Shown here in pieces: positions 1-9,424 of a stretch of 64,000 bases of DNA. The notes below the pieces were generated by a model. That model saw nothing but the letters and a program-made list of their open reading frames with translations. It was not told the DNA's origin and made no database searches. Position 1 is the stretch's first letter. Every line of letters begins with the position of its first letter. Both the position numbers and the translations under genes were made by a program. The stretch is taken from positions 124,001 to 188,000 of the forward strand of contig NZ_PVBS01000005.1 of assembly GCF_002980575.1 (NCBI RefSeq), given 5' to 3'. This DNA is from Sphingobacterium gobiense (lineage in GTDB: Bacteria > Bacteroidota > Bacteroidia > Sphingobacteriales > Sphingobacteriaceae).

Positions 1-1400
1 AACCTTATATCCAAGCCTGTTACCCTCAACTGAAAATATACATCGGCTTTATCGTACGGAACCTGTTCAACCAACTGTTTCTCCCCTTCAATTTTTCTAT
101 AGAGCGCTATCGTTGATTTTTCCTTAGCTAAGAAATAATAATTGTCAGTCGTCCGATATAGTATAAGTCCAGCATGTTCATTAGCTAATGTTGTTTCCAT
201 ATACAATTTAGTCATTGCCTGAAAATAATGATCCGTCACCCGTTGAAGCAATATCGGAACAGCAGATAAGCTGTCTACAGATTCCTTCATCAATTGCATC
301 TCTAACTTATTGCCAACAACGTTATAAAACGGATATTGAGGAGCACGAACAGAATACCAGCTTTTATCCCAATGATGCAGTACTTTTTTTTCATTACAAG
401 GCGTCCAAGGTAAATTCGGACGTTGTTGTTCTAAAAGAACTTTACCATACCCGGCATTAAATATTGGCGTTTCCCCTTCAAAATCTACTTTACATAGAAA
501 CGTTTCTCTCCCTAAAGGCACTTTATTATTAACAGTACGCTTTCCAAGCACGACCGACCACCATTCTCCGTGCTGCGTTTGTACCAGATCCGCATGACCG
601 ATAGCTTGCAGCGGATAATCTTTACCTAAATGTCGATGGGTCAATACAGGATTAATTTGATCCGCGACATAAGGTCCAAAAATAGAATTGCTATGATGTA
701 CCGTAACAGAATGGCTCTCGTCGGTACCACCTTCGCCAATCATCAATAAGTAGCGACCTTTCACCTTATAGAGATGTGGTGCCTCCGCATATCGGGCATT
801 ATTGGCATGGCCGTGGATCAACATTTTCGGTTCGCCCACCAACTTTTGTTTTTCTAAGTTTATCTCTTGTATCCATATGGTGCATTTACCTGGCCAACTA
901 TCGTCACCCTTAATATCCCATCTATTCCCTGTATAGTAGCATTTACCGTCATCATCCCAGAATAAACTAGGATCAATCCCGGGGGCATTCTCTAACCAAA
1001 CTGGATCAGACCATGGACCAGCTGGATTTCTTGCTGTAATATAGAAATTTCCGCCACACGTATTACAAGTTGTAATAATATAGAATACTCCCTCATGATA
1101 ACGAATAGTCGGCGCCCATATTCCATTTTTCTCTACAACAGAACTCATATCCAGCTGATCCGATCGCTTAATACCATGCCCTATCAACTTCCAATTCGTC
1201 AGATCTTTACTATGATAAATCGGTAACCCCGGATACCACGCAAACGAAGAAGTGACTAAATAGTAATCATCTTCTACTCTACAAATAGAGGGATCTGGAT
1301 TAAAACCAGGCAATATCGGATTACGGAATGTTTCCGGTATATCCTGGGCATTCGCCCAGGTCAGGCAACAAAATAAAATAACTGTAAAAACTTTTTTCAT
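1..1400 (-). CDS. Glycoside hydrolase family 43, secreted (3' end outside window)
   Basis: A leftward reading frame starts with ATG at 1400 and stays open to base 1, so about 466 codons are visible and the C-terminus is missing. The N-terminus MKKVFTVILFCCLTWANAQD is a clear signal peptide. The mature protein begins with the GH43 hallmark NPILPGFNPDPS (catalytic base Asp) and later has EAPHLYK, which carries the likely acid Glu of the five-bladed propeller, followed by LLMIGEGGTDESHS. The visible end looks like the C-terminal beta-sandwich of beta-xylosidase/arabinofuranosidase-type GH43 enzymes. It probably releases arabinose or xylose from oligosaccharides. It begins 17 bases after the GH28 stop and is part of the same leftward operon. 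The exact substrate cannot be read from sequence. Confidence 0.9.
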   Translation of the reverse strand, partial: MKKVFTVILFCCLTWANAQDIPETFRNPILPGFNPDPSICRVEDDYYLVTSSFAWYPGLPIYHSKDLTNWKLIGHGIKRSDQLDMSSVVEKNGIWAPTIRYHEGVFYIITTCNTCGGNFYITARNPAGPWSDPVWLENAPGIDPSLFWDDDGKCYYTGNRWDIKGDDSWPGKCTIWIQEINLEKQKLVGEPKMLIHGHANNARYAEAPHLYKVKGRYLLMIGEGGTDESHSVTVHHSNSIFGPYVADQINPVLTHRHLGKDYPLQAIGHADLVQTQHGEWWSVVLGKRTVNNKVPLGRETFLCKVDFEGETPIFNAGYGKVLLEQQRPNLPWTPCNEKKVLHHWDKSWYSVRAPQYPFYNVVGNKLEMQLMKESVDSLSAVPILLQRVTDHYFQAMTKLYMETTLANEHAGLILYRTTDNYYFLAKEKSTIALYRKIEGEKQLVEQVPYDKADVYFQLRVTGLDIR

Positions 1401-1417
1401 CGTATTCCCAAAACCTG

Positions 1418-2800
1418 TTACTCCATCACAAACCCTTCTACATTTTTTGTCTGAATTTCTTCTTCGGAAGCATGGCTAAGCGTCACGTTTTTCAACTGTA
1501 CATTACGTACGGGCAAATCTGCATTCCCGTTGATCTTGCTTAGAAATTTAGCCCTTTTTGCTGATACGTTTTCTAAATAGACATCCTGAATTGGCGTCAA
1601 TTTTCGAATCACCGTTGGCACCAAAGTACGCCACTGATATAAAACATCCGTATCAATTCCCAAAATACCTTCCCGGATCGCATTGGCTTCGATATTTTTA
1701 AAATATACATGCTTAACATGGCCGCCCATACGCTCATTCGTTTTGATAAACAACAGGTGCATCAGTTTTTCGTTATCATCTGCCACTTTACAATTTTCTA
1801 CGTAAACATTTTCGATACCTCCGGATAATTCACTGCCTATCGCAACTAACTGATGGCCGTCTTTCACGAGACAATCTCGGATAACAATATTCTTAGATGG
1901 CGTTTTTAGTCTCCAGCCTTCCGGATTCCTCCCCGATTTAATGGCAATGGCATCATCTCCCTGATCGAATACGCAGTTCTCAATCAGTACATTTTGACTC
2001 ATTTCTGGATCAATACCATCGTTGTTATGGCCATGTGCGTACACATCAATACCACGCACGATGATATTCTTAGATAAATAAAGATGTAACGTCCAAAATG
2101 GACTGTTACGGATCTTGATATCTTCTACCAATACATTCTCACAACGGTTAAACTGTATAAACTGCGGGCGCATATTCGACGTATCGTTGACCATATTTCT
2201 ATCTTCTACCGGCACTCGATCCTGCGCCCAGTTATATAAGCGTTTGATACTTTCCATGTGTGCCGATGGACGCGGAAACCATTTACGCCATTGACTAATA
2301 TCTGCCCTAACCTCGCCTTTTCCAGTAATCGCAACGTTCTTTGCGTCGAACGCATAGATCAATGGCGAATAGTTGTAGCATTCCAATCCTTCCCAGGTGG
2401 TAAATACGGCCGGCAAGTAATCTTGTGGATCGGGAGAGAACAACAATACGGCACCTTCGGAAAGATGGAGATTCACATTGCTCTTCAAATGGATTTTCTT
2501 GGTTTTCCATTCGCCCGCCGGGATAATCACATTCCCTCCGGCAACGGTAGCGGCAGCTATGGCTTTTTCAAGGGCTACAGCATTTTTTTCTTTGTCTCCC
2601 GGTTCTGCACCGTAATCTGTAATGACAAAATCCGCAACCCGTGTAAAGTTCGGTGTTTTGATTTTCGGCATCTTAAAAGGAGCCTCCACGCTAACTTGTT
2701 GTAAGGTTACTTGGCTTTTCTGTGCAGAAAGTCGACCTCCGGTAAGAAAAAGAACCAGGAACATCGTCATCGTATATGTATTCCGCATTGTTTTCATCAT
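1418..2800 (-). CDS. Polygalacturonase-like glycoside hydrolase family 28
   Basis: A 460-residue secreted protein: a signal peptide of about 27 residues ending LSAQ, then a right-handed parallel beta-helix. The GH28 catalytic signature is visible: NNDG near residue 260 with the first catalytic Asp, GDDAIAIKSG with the Asp pair at about 282-283, DGHQ with His near 316, and IKTNER for the RIK substrate-binding element. The family hydrolyses alpha-1,4-galacturonic acid linkages in pectin; the periplasmic setting suggests an exo-type enzyme acting on imported oligogalacturonides or rhamnogalacturonan pieces. The gene follows the GH43 at 2809 by only 8 bases, so it is co-transcribed. Two close Met codons make the exact start uncertain by a few residues. 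Linkage specificity is inferred. Confidence 0.9.
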   Translation of the reverse strand: MMKTMRNTYTMTMFLVLFLTGGRLSAQKSQVTLQQVSVEAPFKMPKIKTPNFTRVADFVITDYGAEPGDKEKNAVALEKAIAAATVAGGNVIIPAGEWKTKKIHLKSNVNLHLSEGAVLLFSPDPQDYLPAVFTTWEGLECYNYSPLIYAFDAKNVAITGKGEVRADISQWRKWFPRPSAHMESIKRLYNWAQDRVPVEDRNMVNDTSNMRPQFIQFNRCENVLVEDIKIRNSPFWTLHLYLSKNIIVRGIDVYAHGHNNDGIDPEMSQNVLIENCVFDQGDDAIAIKSGRNPEGWRLKTPSKNIVIRDCLVKDGHQLVAIGSELSGGIENVYVENCKVADDNEKLMHLLFIKTNERMGGHVKHVYFKNIEANAIREGILGIDTDVLYQWRTLVPTVIRKLTPIQDVYLENVSAKRAKFLSKINGNADLPVRNVQLKNVTLSHASEEEIQTKNVEGFVME

Positions 2801-2808
2801 CTAATTTA

Positions 2809-4212
2809 TTATTCGACTACTATTTTCTTTAAAGCAACGCCATAGCCTGTACTACCGTAATTGTTTCTTCTTTTATCCGACCAGTTCCCACGTTCGCCCA
2901 TTACGGTGACGACCACAGTATAGGTATCTTTCGGTAATGCCGGACTTACAAATTTGAGTATTTCGGTAGGATATAAACAATACATATCGACAATGGACTC
3001 TATAATCGTATTACCTTTTTGATCCCGTATACAAACTTTCGCATACCCACCGTCTGGCCTAGCCAGTCCGTATAATTTTAGACTCGTTCCGGTAAACGTG
3101 TACGAAAAATGATCGTCTTTATTATCTGACCGATAAATCGCCATGCTGTCTGCTTTCCAATTGCCTTGAAAGTTCACCGCATCCAGATCTTTCCCTTCGA
3201 TCTCCGTTCCTTGCGTTTGTAAGAGCTTATGTTGCCCTGTGGACAAATCGACCATCCAAGATTCCTGATAGGCAGGAATAGACAGATCTTCTCCATCTAT
3301 CTCCAAAGGCTGCCACACATAAGTCGCCGCCGAATTCTGCTTCGGAAACGACCAACGGTCGCCCATATACATAAAGGTGGTATCCTTTGTACCCATAATC
3401 GGCAGTACAAAAGAGCACTGGGAATTCCAGGTCAAGCTACCCTCGGGCGCAAACAAACCTTGTTCTGTCCATGGGCCAGCGATGTTCCGTGCGGTATGAT
3501 ACTGATTATCGTTACGCTCCCAGCTGGTCAGGTTTGAACTGAGCAGGAAGTACACCCCATTTTTCTTTAGCATCGCGGGGGATTCGCCCATACCGGGAAC
3601 ATTGCTGGCGACTTGCTTTTCAATTCCACGATAATCGGCTGTCAACTGGTAAATGTCTCCGTGATGTACCAAGAGATACCCCGTTCCGTCTTCATCCTGA
3701 AACGCGCCCATATCCCATCTCCTGATCGGCTTTCCTTCGTACAGGATGGGACCTTTGAACGTATAAGGCCCGGTGATATGTTGTGCTGTTGCATACCCTA
3801 CGTATTGATCTTTGTAGTTCAAGGAATCGACGTGCATAAACATAACATACTCGCCCGTAGCCGGCGATTTCATCACCTTAGGTCGTTCCCCAACACGGTT
3901 CTTGCCTAACTTCCCTTCTTCCTGCACCGGAAGTGCCATGCGCTCAAACGTCCAGTTATAGAGATCCGCCGAGGAATAGCAGGCGAAACCGTTAAACACA
4001 TTAGCCGAATCAGCCTTAAACCCGCCGAACAAATAATACCGACCATTATCTTTGATGACACCCGCGCCATGTGCACTTACGGTATTCCCATGTTGGTCAA
4101 ACCAAGGCACGCCCGAATAAATCGCTTCGTAGGCGGGTTGCTCAAAACGAGTTTGCCCGTAGCTACAAACGGCTATACAGGCAAACAAGAAGATTGTCGT
4201 TAGTCTTTTCAT
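2809..4212 (-). CDS. Glycoside hydrolase family 43 with C-terminal beta-sandwich module
   Basis: The frame can be extended to 4251, but the best start is the ATG at 4212, which begins the signal peptide MKRLTTIFLFACIAVCSYGQ; the 13 codons before it would bury that signal and overlap an intercistronic hairpin. The mature protein has a five-bladed propeller (about residues 25-330) with GERPKV, the motif carrying the catalytic Glu in the galactan exo-1,3-beta-galactosidase-like branch of GH43, and TWNSQCSFVLP. A C-terminal domain of about 130 residues resembles a galactose-binding-like or carbohydrate-binding sandwich. A role in trimming arabinogalactan side chains is plausible, but the subfamily is not certain. 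It lies 71 bases downstream of susD. Confidence 0.85.
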   Translation of the reverse strand: MKRLTTIFLFACIAVCSYGQTRFEQPAYEAIYSGVPWFDQHGNTVSAHGAGVIKDNGRYYLFGGFKADSANVFNGFACYSSADLYNWTFERMALPVQEEGKLGKNRVGERPKVMKSPATGEYVMFMHVDSLNYKDQYVGYATAQHITGPYTFKGPILYEGKPIRRWDMGAFQDEDGTGYLLVHHGDIYQLTADYRGIEKQVASNVPGMGESPAMLKKNGVYFLLSSNLTSWERNDNQYHTARNIAGPWTEQGLFAPEGSLTWNSQCSFVLPIMGTKDTTFMYMGDRWSFPKQNSAATYVWQPLEIDGEDLSIPAYQESWMVDLSTGQHKLLQTQGTEIEGKDLDAVNFQGNWKADSMAIYRSDNKDDHFSYTFTGTSLKLYGLARPDGGYAKVCIRDQKGNTIIESIVDMYCLYPTEILKFVSPALPKDTYTVVVTVMGERGNWSDKRRNNYGSTGYGVALKKIVVE

Positions 4213-4236
4213 GGAATCTATAAATTTATATAATAA

Positions 4237-4260
4237 TACCACGGGTTGCAACCCGTGGTA
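4237..4260 (-). promoter_or_regulatory. Intercistronic hairpin between susD and the GH43 genes
   Basis: A perfect 24-base palindrome, TACCACGGGTTG followed directly by its complement, lies in the 71-base gap between the susD stop and the GH43 start. It is followed on the transcribed (minus) strand by an AT-rich stretch but no clean T-tract, so it looks like an RNA-stabilising or partially attenuating stem rather than a strong terminator. In Sus-type operons such a stem can leave more susCD than enzyme mRNA; that role is inferred here. Confidence 0.7.
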
Positions 4261-4283
4261 ACCTGTGATCTCACAGACAATAT

Positions 4284-5966
4284 TTAATACCCGTCATTCT
4301 GTGGGTATTCTCCCGTATCCCTATCGATTACTGATTGCGGAATTGGTCTCAAATAATATTTGTTATCCACTATTCCTGAAGGATTCGCCATTTTTGTAAG
4401 TATGTTGTGTTCAAAAGCCCTCTCTAACTTTCGGGTACGTTTTAAATCCAGCCATCTTTTATACTCTCCGGCCATCTCTCTTGCCCTTTCATCTAATATA
4501 AAATCCAAATCAACATCTGCAGCAGTGATAGCTAGACTTTGTCCTGCTTTCGCCGCTCTTTCTCTAAGAACATTCAGTTTTTCTACAGCTTTATTAGTCT
4601 CTCCCGCATTATAATAAGCTTCTGCGGTAATCAAGTACGTCTCTCCTAGTCGAAATAAAAATACATCTTTTGTGCTGGCATAAGTAAATTCGTTGTTATA
4701 GGGAAGGCCTGCATCCGGTGCATAAAACTTATTGATCATCGGAAACTTTTCTGCACCTCCCACATTGCTGAATGCTTGCTTCCACCGCTCAAAACGGATC
4801 ACTTCCACACGAGGATTATTAGTTTTCAAATTTGCTTCATCTGCTGAAGTGAATGGTTGGTCAGGAAACGGAAAATAAAACCTTAAGTCTCCCTTCTTTA
4901 TATTTCCTTCATCTTTTGTTGCATAAAGTTCACTGAGAAAAGTCGCTTCATACCGGGCATCCTTGGTTGTATTGAACAACGTATACAAAAATTGTGTAGG
5001 CATAAAGTCCGATCGTCTTCTATTATAGTCTGTCACAGCGCTAACTTCGTCAAACCCTTGTTCTCGCCAATAACGCCAACCAAACATAATATTCTGTGCA
5101 TTGCCATTATAACCCGGTTGCGGCCCATACTGCACCGAAAAAATAATTTCCCGATTTTTTTCATTCCCTGGTTCGAAAACTTCAGCAAAAGAAGGTTGTA
5201 GACTATACGCAGAACCATTAATGAGCTCGTCTCCTATCTGTGCAGCCTGGGTAAAATCCGCGTTGCTACCGAATGATTTATATCCTTTTGTTAAATACAG
5301 TAAAGCTTGCAGCTGTTTTGCAGCTCCTTGTGTGACTTTCCCAGCCTCCACTTTGGTCGGATCAGTTTCCAACGATGGTATAATAGCCGATAGCTCATTC
5401 AGTAAAAATTCGTATACCATTTGTTCAGATGCGGGTTCGAAATGGCTGACAGGTTCCGTAAACTCCTCTTCTACAATGGGTACCGAACCAAAATTCTCCA
5501 CCAACAGATAGTAGTAATAAGCTCTCAAAAAGCGAGCTTCAGCCGTTCTTCTCGCTTTCAGCTCCTCCCCTAAATCGGCAATTTCATCTGCTCTGTGAAT
5601 AGCCGTATTACAACGCTGAATTCCGCTGAAAGCAGCGGAGAAAAAAGTATTAATAGGATCATTATCCGGTGTCAAGGTGCGGTATTCGTTGAGCTGTTCT
5701 GCCGGCACATCGTTCGCCGAACCACTAACCAGTTCAATCTCTCCACGTGTACCAATATCTGTTCCCCACTCAAACAAACTGGGGTTGATTCCGTAGATAT
5801 TCCGCAAAGAAGCATAACATGAGTTAATTAAGGATTCATAACCGGCAACGTCTACATAGTAGTTCTCCGCCGTTATTCCGCTGATATTATTTTCTTCTAA
5901 AAATTTCTCACAAGAAGAAAAAGCAACGGACAATATAAAAATGGAGATGAAAAGATTCTTTTTCAT
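4284..5966 (-). CDS. susD: SusD/RagB-family outer-membrane glycan-binding lipoprotein
   Basis: A 560-residue surface lipoprotein that caps the SusC barrel and binds oligosaccharides. The frame extends upstream to 5993, but ATG at 5966 is preferred because it starts the lipoprotein signal MKKNLFISIFILSVAFSSCE with the acylated Cys. Internal features are typical of SusD: TPR-like helices (for example AEARFLRAYYYYLLVENFG) and the C-terminal RAREMAGEYKRWLDLKRT segment found in the family. It follows susC by 13 bases. Together with the adjacent enzymes it probably recognises a pectic or arabinogalactan glycan; the ligand itself is not deducible. Confidence 0.93.
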   Translation of the reverse strand: MKKNLFISIFILSVAFSSCEKFLEENNISGITAENYYVDVAGYESLINSCYASLRNIYGINPSLFEWGTDIGTRGEIELVSGSANDVPAEQLNEYRTLTPDNDPINTFFSAAFSGIQRCNTAIHRADEIADLGEELKARRTAEARFLRAYYYYLLVENFGSVPIVEEEFTEPVSHFEPASEQMVYEFLLNELSAIIPSLETDPTKVEAGKVTQGAAKQLQALLYLTKGYKSFGSNADFTQAAQIGDELINGSAYSLQPSFAEVFEPGNEKNREIIFSVQYGPQPGYNGNAQNIMFGWRYWREQGFDEVSAVTDYNRRRSDFMPTQFLYTLFNTTKDARYEATFLSELYATKDEGNIKKGDLRFYFPFPDQPFTSADEANLKTNNPRVEVIRFERWKQAFSNVGGAEKFPMINKFYAPDAGLPYNNEFTYASTKDVFLFRLGETYLITAEAYYNAGETNKAVEKLNVLRERAAKAGQSLAITAADVDLDFILDERAREMAGEYKRWLDLKRTRKLERAFEHNILTKMANPSGIVDNKYYLRPIPQSVIDRDTGEYPQNDGY

Positions 5967-5979
5967 TGTCGTTTTAAAT

Positions 5980-8900
5980 TTAAAATGAAACATTTACCCC
6001 AAAAAGATAACTACTCGTACTTATAGCCGTCCCATAGGTGTTCTGGGCGGCCCATTCTGGATCATATCCTTCATAGTCGGTAAACAAAAACGGATTGGTC
6101 GCAGTCGCATAGAACCGCAGACTATTAATCTTATATTTACTAATTAAACTGGTAGGAACCGTATAACCCAATGTTATATTACTGACACGCACAAAATCTG
6201 CTTTCCGAAAATAAGCGACATTTACAAACGTACCAGGTGTGCCTGGTTGAAAATGCGTCTGCGACGGATTGTCCGGTGTCCAATAATCAACATTCACCTG
6301 ATTATAAATTTGATTGTAATTCATAAAACTACTGTTAAATGATGAATTAAATTGTTCTCCCCGACGGGTATAGGCCATTGCATAAAGATCTATATTACCA
6401 TATCGAAATGTTGTCGCAAAAGAACCTGTCCAAGTCGGCACACGCTTGCCAATAATTTGCCGGTCTTCCGCATTAATAACCCCATTATTATCAAGGTCTT
6501 TTACACGCACCTGACCGGGCAGCTGGTTATATCCGGCCGCGATCTCACGTTCCGATTCCTGCCAAACTCCATCAAACACATAATTATAATTTACTTGTAC
6601 CGGATGCCCAATAAAAAAAGCATTCCCAATATCATCAGCTTTCCCATTGGCGGTTTCTAGGATTTCATTCTTATTCGCATCAAATACAAAATCCGTCTTC
6701 CAAGAAAACTTATCTGTTTGTACATTCACCGTAGTCAGTCCCACTTCTAAACCGCGATTTCTGAGTTTCCCCATATTTGCACTTACCGATTCCCAGCCTG
6801 AGGGTGCAGGTAGATTGCGGTTAAGTAATATATCATGAATTTTGCGATCGTAAAGATCAACCGTTCCGTATATCCGATTCCCTAAAAGTCCGAAATCTAA
6901 ACCTAGGTTAATTTCCTTGGTCGTTTCCCAAGTCAACAATTTATTTGCGAGCCTGTTAGGAGAATACCCTTGAACCAGTGCATTTCCAAAAAAATAGGTC
7001 GATGCTTCCAAGGTTGCCTGCGTAATATAGGGATCTACTCTGTCGTTTCCCGACGCCCCGTAGCTCAATCGAAGTTTCAGATCATTAATCCCTCCTATTT
7101 GTTGTATAAATTCTGTTTGCGAAATACGCCATGCAGCCGATGCAGAGGGGAAAAACCCCCATTTGTTTCCTTGCGCCAGTCTGGAAGAACCATCCCACGT
7201 ACCGGATACCGTTAATAGATACCTATCATTAAAGCTATAGTTTATCCGGCCGCGGACAGATGCTAATGTGTACTGCACAAAATTTGAGCGAACAGTCGGC
7301 CCTCGAAAGGTACCGTTAAAATCTGTATTTGTAGCGGATCCGAAGTTGTACCATAGCGAGTGATAAGGTAAGTTGTAAACATCTATTCCGCTCGATTCCA
7401 GTCGATCTTTTTGCATACTTTGTATGACGGTTGCTGTTAATTTATGACTTCCCAACGTCCGTTCGTAAATCGCCTGGTTGTCCCAAAGCCAGTTAACCTG
7501 TTCACTTGTACTATTATCTCTTGATGAATTATACCCGCCATTCCCTGCACCTTCTTTTGATTCCGAACCAAAATACCAAGCAAACCTATCGGTATTGAGA
7601 CTGGGTGAAAAAGTTGTTTTCAACGTTAAGTACGGTAACGGCTTTACCTGTAAGTATATCTGCCCGAATGCCCTGATGCCTCGACTATCTCGTATATCAT
7701 TGACTGCATCAAATAAAGGGTTAGTCACACCGTCTCCGCCAAGAACACGAAAAACAGGGTTGCCATCGCTATCATAAGGAGATACAGTGGGCGGCAGTCG
7801 ATATGCAGAACGTAAAGTTTCCGAACTCCCTAGATTTTGTAAATTTTGCCCAGCGTAAAAACTCATTCCAGCCATCCATTTCTCTCCGATATTCTTATCT
7901 ATATTTCCACGAAAGGAATACCGTTTAAAATCTTCTGGGCTCACGTTACCACCCTCTTGTAAAAATCCAATTCCTAACGAAAAACGGGTTTGTTCATCTC
8001 CGCCACTAGCGGAAACATTATGGTTCATCTGCCTGCCATCTTTCAGAAAAATCCCGGGCCAATCAGTAAAACGGCCAGCGTCAATATTTGTCCATTGCTC
8101 TGATGTAAAGAAAGCATTGTTACTGCGAGAAGTATCCCGCCCGGTTGCCAAAAACTGATCGGTACGATATTTTACATATTGCTCTCCATTCATCATATCC
8201 GGCAAATTTGTAGGTTTTCTTGCTCCAACATGCCCATCGTATGTAATCGTCGTTTGACCCTGCTTTCCCCTTTTAGTGGTCACAATCACGACACCCTTAG
8301 CACCCCGGGAGCCATAAATCGCCGTTGCCGAAGCATCTTTCAAAACATCTATTTTTTCAATATCTGCCGGATTAATATCATTGAGTCCCGAAGTGGTAGG
8401 TATTCCATCGATTACGAACAAAGGGGAGTTAGAGCCTCCGAAAGAACTAATACCACGGATATTAATATTATAACCCGAGCCGGGTTTACCCACATTTTTG
8501 ACCACAACTGCGCCTGGTGTTTGCCCCTGCAATGCTCCTGTTGCATCGGCTGTTGCAGCTCGGGCAATAGTCGTCGATTCCACGGAACTAATCGCCCCCG
8601 TAACATCCGATCTCCGCTGGGTTCCGTAACCTACAACTACGACTTCTTCCAGATCTGCGTTGACGGAACGTAGTTTAATCTGTAATTCTGTTCGCCCATT
8701 CAGTGGAATCTCCTGCGTTTCATAACCCACCATCGTAAAAATCAGCGTAACGTTATTATCGGGTACTTCAACGATAAAATACCCCTGCTGATTTGTTGTT
8801 GTTCCATTTGCAGAGCCACCTTTCACAACAACAGACACTCCCTGTATAGGGCCGATGGAATCCGATACCACGCCAACAACCGATTGCTGTTGTTTACTTT

Positions 8901-9300
8901 CTTTCGCTATAATCTTAGCGGAAACAGGTTTAACGCCTGGTTTCTCCTTCACTACAATTGTTTTCTTACTTACCGTATATATCAGTGGTTGATCTGCAAA
9001 TACTCTTTTCAAAGCATCATCCAATGATGCGTTTTTTAGATTTAACGATACACGCTTCGACTTATTAATCGTCAATGGGTTATATAGAACGTGATATCCG
9101 CTCTGCTTCCCGATAGTTTTTAAGGCTTGCTCTAGAGAAGAATTTCTTAGGTCGAGCGTAACCCGTTGTGCGTAACTTGACGCATGTAAACACATCGTTC
9201 CGAGCACCATAAAGAATGCTATCAGTTTCATTATTTTCCAGATTTTTGCACCTCGTCTACGGACATATAGACTTGGAGGCACCTCATAATTTTTGTACAT
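5980..9300 (-). CDS. susC: SusC/RagA-family TonB-dependent transporter with STN signalling domain
   Basis: An 1106-residue outer-membrane importer. In order: a long N-terminus with a signal peptide ending at SSYAQ; a secretin/TonB N-terminal (STN) domain at about residues 46-115 (VTLDLRNSSLEQALKTIG); a CarboxypepD_reg-like beta-sandwich at about 140-220; a plug with VVVGYGTQRRSDVTGAISSV and SATAIYGSRGAKGVVIVTTK; then the 22-strand barrel. The STN domain is the part that contacts a FecR-type anti-sigma factor, matching the fecR gene just upstream and the ECF sigma gene at 11396. It therefore probably both imports oligosaccharide and signals its presence. The gap to fecR (124 bases) holds a hairpin at 9363-9388. 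Confidence 0.95.
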   Translation of the reverse strand: MYKNYEVPPSLYVRRRGAKIWKIMKLIAFFMVLGTMCLHASSYAQRVTLDLRNSSLEQALKTIGKQSGYHVLYNPLTINKSKRVSLNLKNASLDDALKRVFADQPLIYTVSKKTIVVKEKPGVKPVSAKIIAKESKQQQSVVGVVSDSIGPIQGVSVVVKGGSANGTTTNQQGYFIVEVPDNNVTLIFTMVGYETQEIPLNGRTELQIKLRSVNADLEEVVVVGYGTQRRSDVTGAISSVESTTIARAATADATGALQGQTPGAVVVKNVGKPGSGYNINIRGISSFGGSNSPLFVIDGIPTTSGLNDINPADIEKIDVLKDASATAIYGSRGAKGVVIVTTKRGKQGQTTITYDGHVGARKPTNLPDMMNGEQYVKYRTDQFLATGRDTSRSNNAFFTSEQWTNIDAGRFTDWPGIFLKDGRQMNHNVSASGGDEQTRFSLGIGFLQEGGNVSPEDFKRYSFRGNIDKNIGEKWMAGMSFYAGQNLQNLGSSETLRSAYRLPPTVSPYDSDGNPVFRVLGGDGVTNPLFDAVNDIRDSRGIRAFGQIYLQVKPLPYLTLKTTFSPSLNTDRFAWYFGSESKEGAGNGGYNSSRDNSTSEQVNWLWDNQAIYERTLGSHKLTATVIQSMQKDRLESSGIDVYNLPYHSLWYNFGSATNTDFNGTFRGPTVRSNFVQYTLASVRGRINYSFNDRYLLTVSGTWDGSSRLAQGNKWGFFPSASAAWRISQTEFIQQIGGINDLKLRLSYGASGNDRVDPYITQATLEASTYFFGNALVQGYSPNRLANKLLTWETTKEINLGLDFGLLGNRIYGTVDLYDRKIHDILLNRNLPAPSGWESVSANMGKLRNRGLEVGLTTVNVQTDKFSWKTDFVFDANKNEILETANGKADDIGNAFFIGHPVQVNYNYVFDGVWQESEREIAAGYNQLPGQVRVKDLDNNGVINAEDRQIIGKRVPTWTGSFATTFRYGNIDLYAMAYTRRGEQFNSSFNSSFMNYNQIYNQVNVDYWTPDNPSQTHFQPGTPGTFVNVAYFRKADFVRVSNITLGYTVPTSLISKYKINSLRFYATATNPFLFTDYEGYDPEWAAQNTYGTAISTSSYLFGVNVSF

Positions 9301-9362
9301 TTGGGTGTTTAGCTTTAAAGTGATTAAGAACTCGGTTTATTTTTAATTGCATTAGCTGAACC

Positions 9363-9388
9363 ACCGGGAGCGCGGCATCGCTCTCGGT
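9363..9388 (-). promoter_or_regulatory. Intercistronic hairpin between fecR and susC
   Basis: Arms of 10 bases (ACCGGGAGCG and CGCTCTCGGT on the + strand, one mismatch on the transcribed strand) enclose a 6-base loop in the 124-base gap between the fecR stop and the susC start. There is no T-tract after the stem on the minus strand. It could be a processing or stabilising stem separating low-level fecR from high-level susC. Function is inferred. Confidence 0.5.
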
Positions 9389-9424
9389 AATTTTGCTTTT
9401 AGTTTTTTTATCTCGTGTAGCTGT

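Noticed and set aside
8179..8673. Rightward 164-codon frame inside susC
   Set aside because: It is the antisense shadow of the well-conserved plug domain of SusC; Ser/Arg/Cys-rich composition is typical of reversed coding sequence.
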